Under the pieces are notes generated by a model. That model did no database searches, was not told the origin of the DNA, and was given only the letters and a program-made list of their open reading frames with translations. Below, in pieces: positions 15,354 to 17,208 of a stretch of DNA of 17,208 bases. Every line of letters starts with the position of its first letter. Within the stretch, counting starts at the first letter, position 1. The translations under genes were made by a program, and so were the position numbers. Origin of the DNA: an uncultured Oscillospiraceae bacterium (GTDB lineage: Bacteria; Bacillota; Clostridia; Oscillospirales; Ruminococcaceae); assembly GCA_902489475.1 (NCBI GenBank), contig CABUAH010000045.1:1-17208 (forward strand), read 5' to 3'.

Positions 15354-15372
15354 GTTGAAATAACTTTTCAAC
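15354..15372. repeat. Short inverted repeat in the ABC leader
   Basis: GTTGAAA (15354-15360) and TTTCAAC (15366-15372) flank 5 bases, with another GTTG copy just after. It lies between the leader terminator and the ABC start. It could be an operator or an RNA hairpin; there is no further evidence. Confidence 0.3.
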
Positions 15373-15405
15373 TGTCGGTTGAGGCAGCCAAAACCATTTT
15401 TCAAA

Positions 15406-15437
15406 CAAAAAAAGGACTTCTCATTTTGAGATGTCCT
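15406..15437 (-). terminator. Intrinsic terminator inside the ABC exporter leader
   Basis: On the minus strand AGGACATCTCA (15437-15427) pairs with TGAGAAGTCCT (15423-15413): 5 bp, one A-A mismatch, 5 bp, loop of three A, followed directly by UUUUUUU. No full gene precedes it on this strand, so it acts on the leader transcript from the promoter at 15584-15612. Confidence 0.85.
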
Positions 15438-15486
15438 AATACTTACATATGTCATATCAAAAGAAGTTTGTCAAAATTATTAAATT

Positions 15487-15513
15487 TTAAGATTTAACCA
15501 CCTTTACTCTCAT
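15487..15513 (-). CDS. 8-codon upstream ORF, probable leader peptide MRVKVVKS
   Basis: ATG AGA GTA AAG GTG GTT AAA TCT TAA, preceded by GAAAGGAG with nine bases before the ATG, as good a ribosome site as any full gene here. The product is a short basic peptide. Its position between a promoter and a terminator, about 225 bases before the ABC exporter start, points to a regulatory leader whose translation matters rather than its product. An alternative reading is a chance ORF. Confidence 0.55.
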   Translation of the reverse strand: MRVKVVKS

Positions 15514-15583
15514 TACTGACAACTCCTTTCTGAATATATTGCTTTGATAAGGTGTTTACAAAGCCTACTATTGGTACGAATCA

Positions 15584-15612
15584 AGTTTAACATAAATAAT
15601 TTTACTTGTCAA
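15584..15612 (-). promoter_or_regulatory. Promoter of the ABC exporter operon
   Basis: TTGACA (15607-15612), 17 bases, TAAACT (15584-15589; the key T1, A2 and T6 match). The predicted start near 15577 gives a leader of about 315 bases. Confidence 0.65.
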
Positions 15613-15713
15613 TATCTATAATTCAGCTACAGCGCATTGAACTTTAGCACTGCTATAAAAATCTTACGCAGTTTTAATTGGCAGATAATTACATTTTTCA
15701 CGTCATACGAACA

Positions 15714-15742
15714 TTGTCGTTTTTACCATTTTAAGATATAAT
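15714..15742 (+). promoter_or_regulatory. Promoter of the histidine kinase gene
   Basis: TTGTCG (15714-15719), 17 bases, TATAAT (15737-15742). Transcription would begin near 15749, which rules out an in-frame ATG at 15745 as the start codon and leaves a 5' UTR of about 77 bases to the AGGAGG-preceded ATG at 15826. Confidence 0.7.
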
Positions 15743-15825
15743 TAATGCATATGTTTCAAAAATCTAAAACAGTATTTCGGTTTAAATACTATAATATACA
15801 GCAAACAAGTTTCAGGAGGAATCAA

Positions 15826-16992
15826 ATGATTATATTTTTCAGCATATATTCTATATCCTTAATAATCATTTTGTTTAATTCATATACCCTTTGCCGTTTT
15901 AATGCTGCAAGGTTCGGTGTTTTAACATTCATATATTATTCAGCTGCAAATATACTTGTCCAAAATACTTTGACAAGCATATTTTGTCTTTTATTTGCCA
16001 AAAGTAAATATTCAGCTTTCAAAATTTTGAGCATAACTTCACTAACTATGCAAATTATTATTATTGTTTTATTGCTTACTTATTTTAAGAGCGACGTCAA
16101 AGAAGCCTGTCACGGTATCTTTTCAACAATGTTTATCAGGTACAAATACATACCTTTGTTAATACTGCTTCTCATTGTAAATGTGTGTGCCGGTTGGCTT
16201 TGGGAAAAAGGGCTGCTTGTAAAAAGCGGCTCAGATTTAAAGTCTGTTTTAATGATATTAATTATATTATCGGTTATCATTATAAGCGTAATCGTTTCAT
16301 GCAGTTTTTTAAAACTCGCTGTTTTGAAACGCAGATCATTACTAAAAAAACAGTATAGAATGCAGTGCAAGCAATACCGTGAAATTGAAATGATCAACAG
16401 CGAGCTTAAAAGCTTTAACCACGATTATTTAAACCATATTCACTGCATCCATGCGCTTTTAAAATCCGGTGAGGTTCTAAAGGCAACAGAATATATTGAA
16501 CAGCTTTACGAATTTCAAAACCTTGGACGAGATTATATTCTTACAGGCAATCCCGTTTGCGACGCAATTTTGACAGACAAAAAAACTTATGCCAACAAAA
16601 TCGGCGCAACCATTGAATCAAATTGTCAAATATCAAACTTAATAGATTCAGTTGATTTATGCACCCTTCTTTCCAACGCACTTGATAATTCAATAGAAGC
16701 TTGTAACAAGTCAACCGAAAGTAAGAAAATAAAAGTGCTGGCTTATACCCAACACAATTTTCAGTACATAAAAATCACAAATCCGTCAAATCTTCCCTAT
16801 ATTGATTTTGAAACTTCAAAAAGAGATAAGCTTCGCCATGGGATCGGCATTGCAAACATAAAAAGAATTGTAAAAAAATACGACGGAACTTTTTCAGCTA
16901 AAAATGAACATGGAGTTTTCACGCTTAAAATAATACTTAAAATTGATAAAATACTACCCCCCCAGCACTTTTATTTTCTTACTTTCGGTTGA
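15826..16992 (+). CDS. GHKL-type sensor histidine kinase, AgrC-like
   Basis: A membrane sensor kinase of the AgrC/ComD type, a group that often senses peptide signals; 388 residues from ATG 15826, which has AGGAGG six bases upstream. The N-terminal half is membrane-embedded, with hydrophobic spans near 1-22, 31-57, 67-87, 108-126 and 140-166. The cytoplasmic kinase has the H-box FNHDYLNH with probable phospho-acceptor His199, an N-box LSNALDNSIEAC (282-293) and a G-box HGIGIANI (338-345). No response regulator or signal-peptide gene is visible within the window. It is divergent from the ABC exporter, so a functional link is possible but unproven. The last codons cross a run of seven C, and a run of ten C lies four bases past the stop; the final dozen residues (PPQHFYFLTFG) do not look like kinase sequence. 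Confidence 0.88.
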   Translation: MIIFFSIYSISLIIILFNSYTLCRFNAARFGVLTFIYYSAANILVQNTLTSIFCLLFAKSKYSAFKILSITSLTMQIIIIVLLLTYFKSDVKEACHGIFSTMFIRYKYIPLLILLLIVNVCAGWLWEKGLLVKSGSDLKSVLMILIILSVIIISVIVSCSFLKLAVLKRRSLLKKQYRMQCKQYREIEMINSELKSFNHDYLNHIHCIHALLKSGEVLKATEYIEQLYEFQNLGRDYILTGNPVCDAILTDKKTYANKIGATIESNCQISNLIDSVDLCTLLSNALDNSIEACNKSTESKKIKVLAYTQHNFQYIKITNPSNLPYIDFETSKRDKLRHGIGIANIKRIVKKYDGTFSAKNEHGVFTLKIILKIDKILPPQHFYFLTFG

Positions 16993-17005
16993 CTTCCCCC
17001 CCCCC
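16957..17005 (+). repeat. Paired poly-C tracts at the kinase 3' end
   Basis: C7 at 16957-16963, inside the last kinase codons, and C10 at 16996-17005, just after the stop. Such runs are striking in an AT-rich genome and are prone to slippage or to sequencing error. Confidence 0.8.
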
Positions 17006-17208
17006 GACGAAATTTATGGTTTTAAATCTTAATTCTAAATTGGATTTCAACTCTGTAAAGGACCATTCGCACTTGATTTGACGTCACGGCAAAATAGCAT
17101 ACCTTTCCCCAAAGGCGCAATGATAGTGTTGATTTTAAGTTATATTTTTTATAGAAAAACCTTGTTGTTAATCAAAAGAGGGGACGCTTTCACTTGCAAA
17201 GCATCCCC
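16993..17208. other. Non-coding right end
   Basis: I see no convincing gene. It holds the C10 run, some promoter-like AT-rich patches, and a hairpin at the very end. Confidence 0.5.
17180..17208. terminator. Hairpin at the right edge, possible terminator
   Basis: GGGGACGCTTT (17180-17190) and AAAGCATCCCC (17198-17208) pair with one mismatch around a 7-base loop. On the minus strand it is followed by UCUUUUGAU. Sequence beyond the window would show whether a U-run follows on the plus strand, which would make it the kinase terminator. Confidence 0.5.

Larger units (their letters stand above)
15406..15577 (-). promoter_or_regulatory. Candidate ribosome-sensing attenuator upstream of the ABC exporter
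   Basis: In transcript order: an 8-codon ORF (15513-15487) with a strong Shine-Dalgarno, then a segment complementary to that Shine-Dalgarno, then an intrinsic terminator. GAAAGGAGUUGUCAG (15530-15516) can pair with 15474-15459 through 15 base pairs with one bulged A, hiding the ribosome site. The same downstream segment, ACUUCU at 15467-15462, can instead pair with AGAAGU in the terminator's 3' arm (15421-15416). A ribosome held on the small ORF would free that segment and could prevent termination. The pairings are seen directly; the mechanism is inferred by analogy with leader-controlled resistance genes such as bmrB-bmrCD of Bacillus subtilis. Folding energies were not computed, and the antiterminator is weaker than the terminator. 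Confidence 0.6.

Noticed and set aside
15340..15380. LytTR/AgrA-type direct repeats upstream of the ABC genes
   Set aside because: Several GTT cores resemble half-sites, but their spacing does not fit the usual arrangement and each has a mismatch.
15745..15825. ATG at 15745 as the kinase start
   Set aside because: It lies next to the -10 box TATAAT (15737-15742), upstream of or at the transcription start, with no ribosome site.
17047..17100. 17-residue minus-strand ORF beginning MLFCRDVK
   Set aside because: The purine-rich stretch is badly spaced from the ATG, and no promoter or structure supports it.
1..17208. CRISPR arrays, tRNA or rRNA genes, insertion sequences
   Set aside because: No regularly spaced repeats, no cloverleaf or rRNA signature, and no transposase were seen on either strand.

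Overview
The window looks like a chromosomal segment of a low-GC, Gram-positive anaerobe of the class Clostridia. Evidence is the AT-rich sequence, strong AGGAGG-type ribosome binding sites, consensus sigma-A promoters with 17-base spacers, a tRNA-sensing T-box leader, an EndoA-like MazF, and the gene styles throughout. I cannot assign a genus; an Oscillospiraceae/Ruminococcus-like host is a guess.

Nearly everything reads on the minus strand, so transcription runs from high to low coordinates. From the right: a plus-strand GHKL-type sensor histidine kinase (15826-16992) is divergent from a two-gene heterodimeric ABC exporter operon (15260 to 11597). Their roughly 560-base intergenic region holds a promoter for each side and, in the ABC leader, an 8-codon upstream ORF followed by an intrinsic terminator. 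Next comes a short stretch rich in inverted repeats (about 11407-11576), then a cysteine-rich protein of unknown function (11313-10444), then a MazF-type endoribonuclease toxin with no adjacent antitoxin (10338-9994).

The cysteine operon follows: a cysteine-specific T-box leader (about 9930-9647), cysE (serine acetyltransferase), cysS (cysteinyl-tRNA synthetase) and a membrane-anchored, catalytically degenerate cyclophilin. It couples cysteine synthesis and tRNA charging to the level of uncharged tRNA-Cys. Then comes the glutamate synthase operon gltB-gltD (6419-377), driven by a consensus promoter whose leader contains an intrinsic terminator, so it is probably controlled by attenuation. A strong hairpin closes that operon, and the 5' part of an unrecognised small gene runs off the left edge.

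The most interesting features are the two leader attenuators. In the ABC leader, the Shine-Dalgarno of the 8-codon ORF can pair over about 15 bp with a segment that can instead pair with the terminator's 3' arm. This is the arrangement expected of a ribosome-sensing (antibiotic-inducible) attenuator. In the gltB leader, the 5' end can pair with the terminator's 3' arm, and a hairpin with an A1/G4 hexaloop overlaps the terminator's 5' arm, which resembles half of an ANTAR-protein target. All RNA structures were found by eye; no folding energies or database searches were run.
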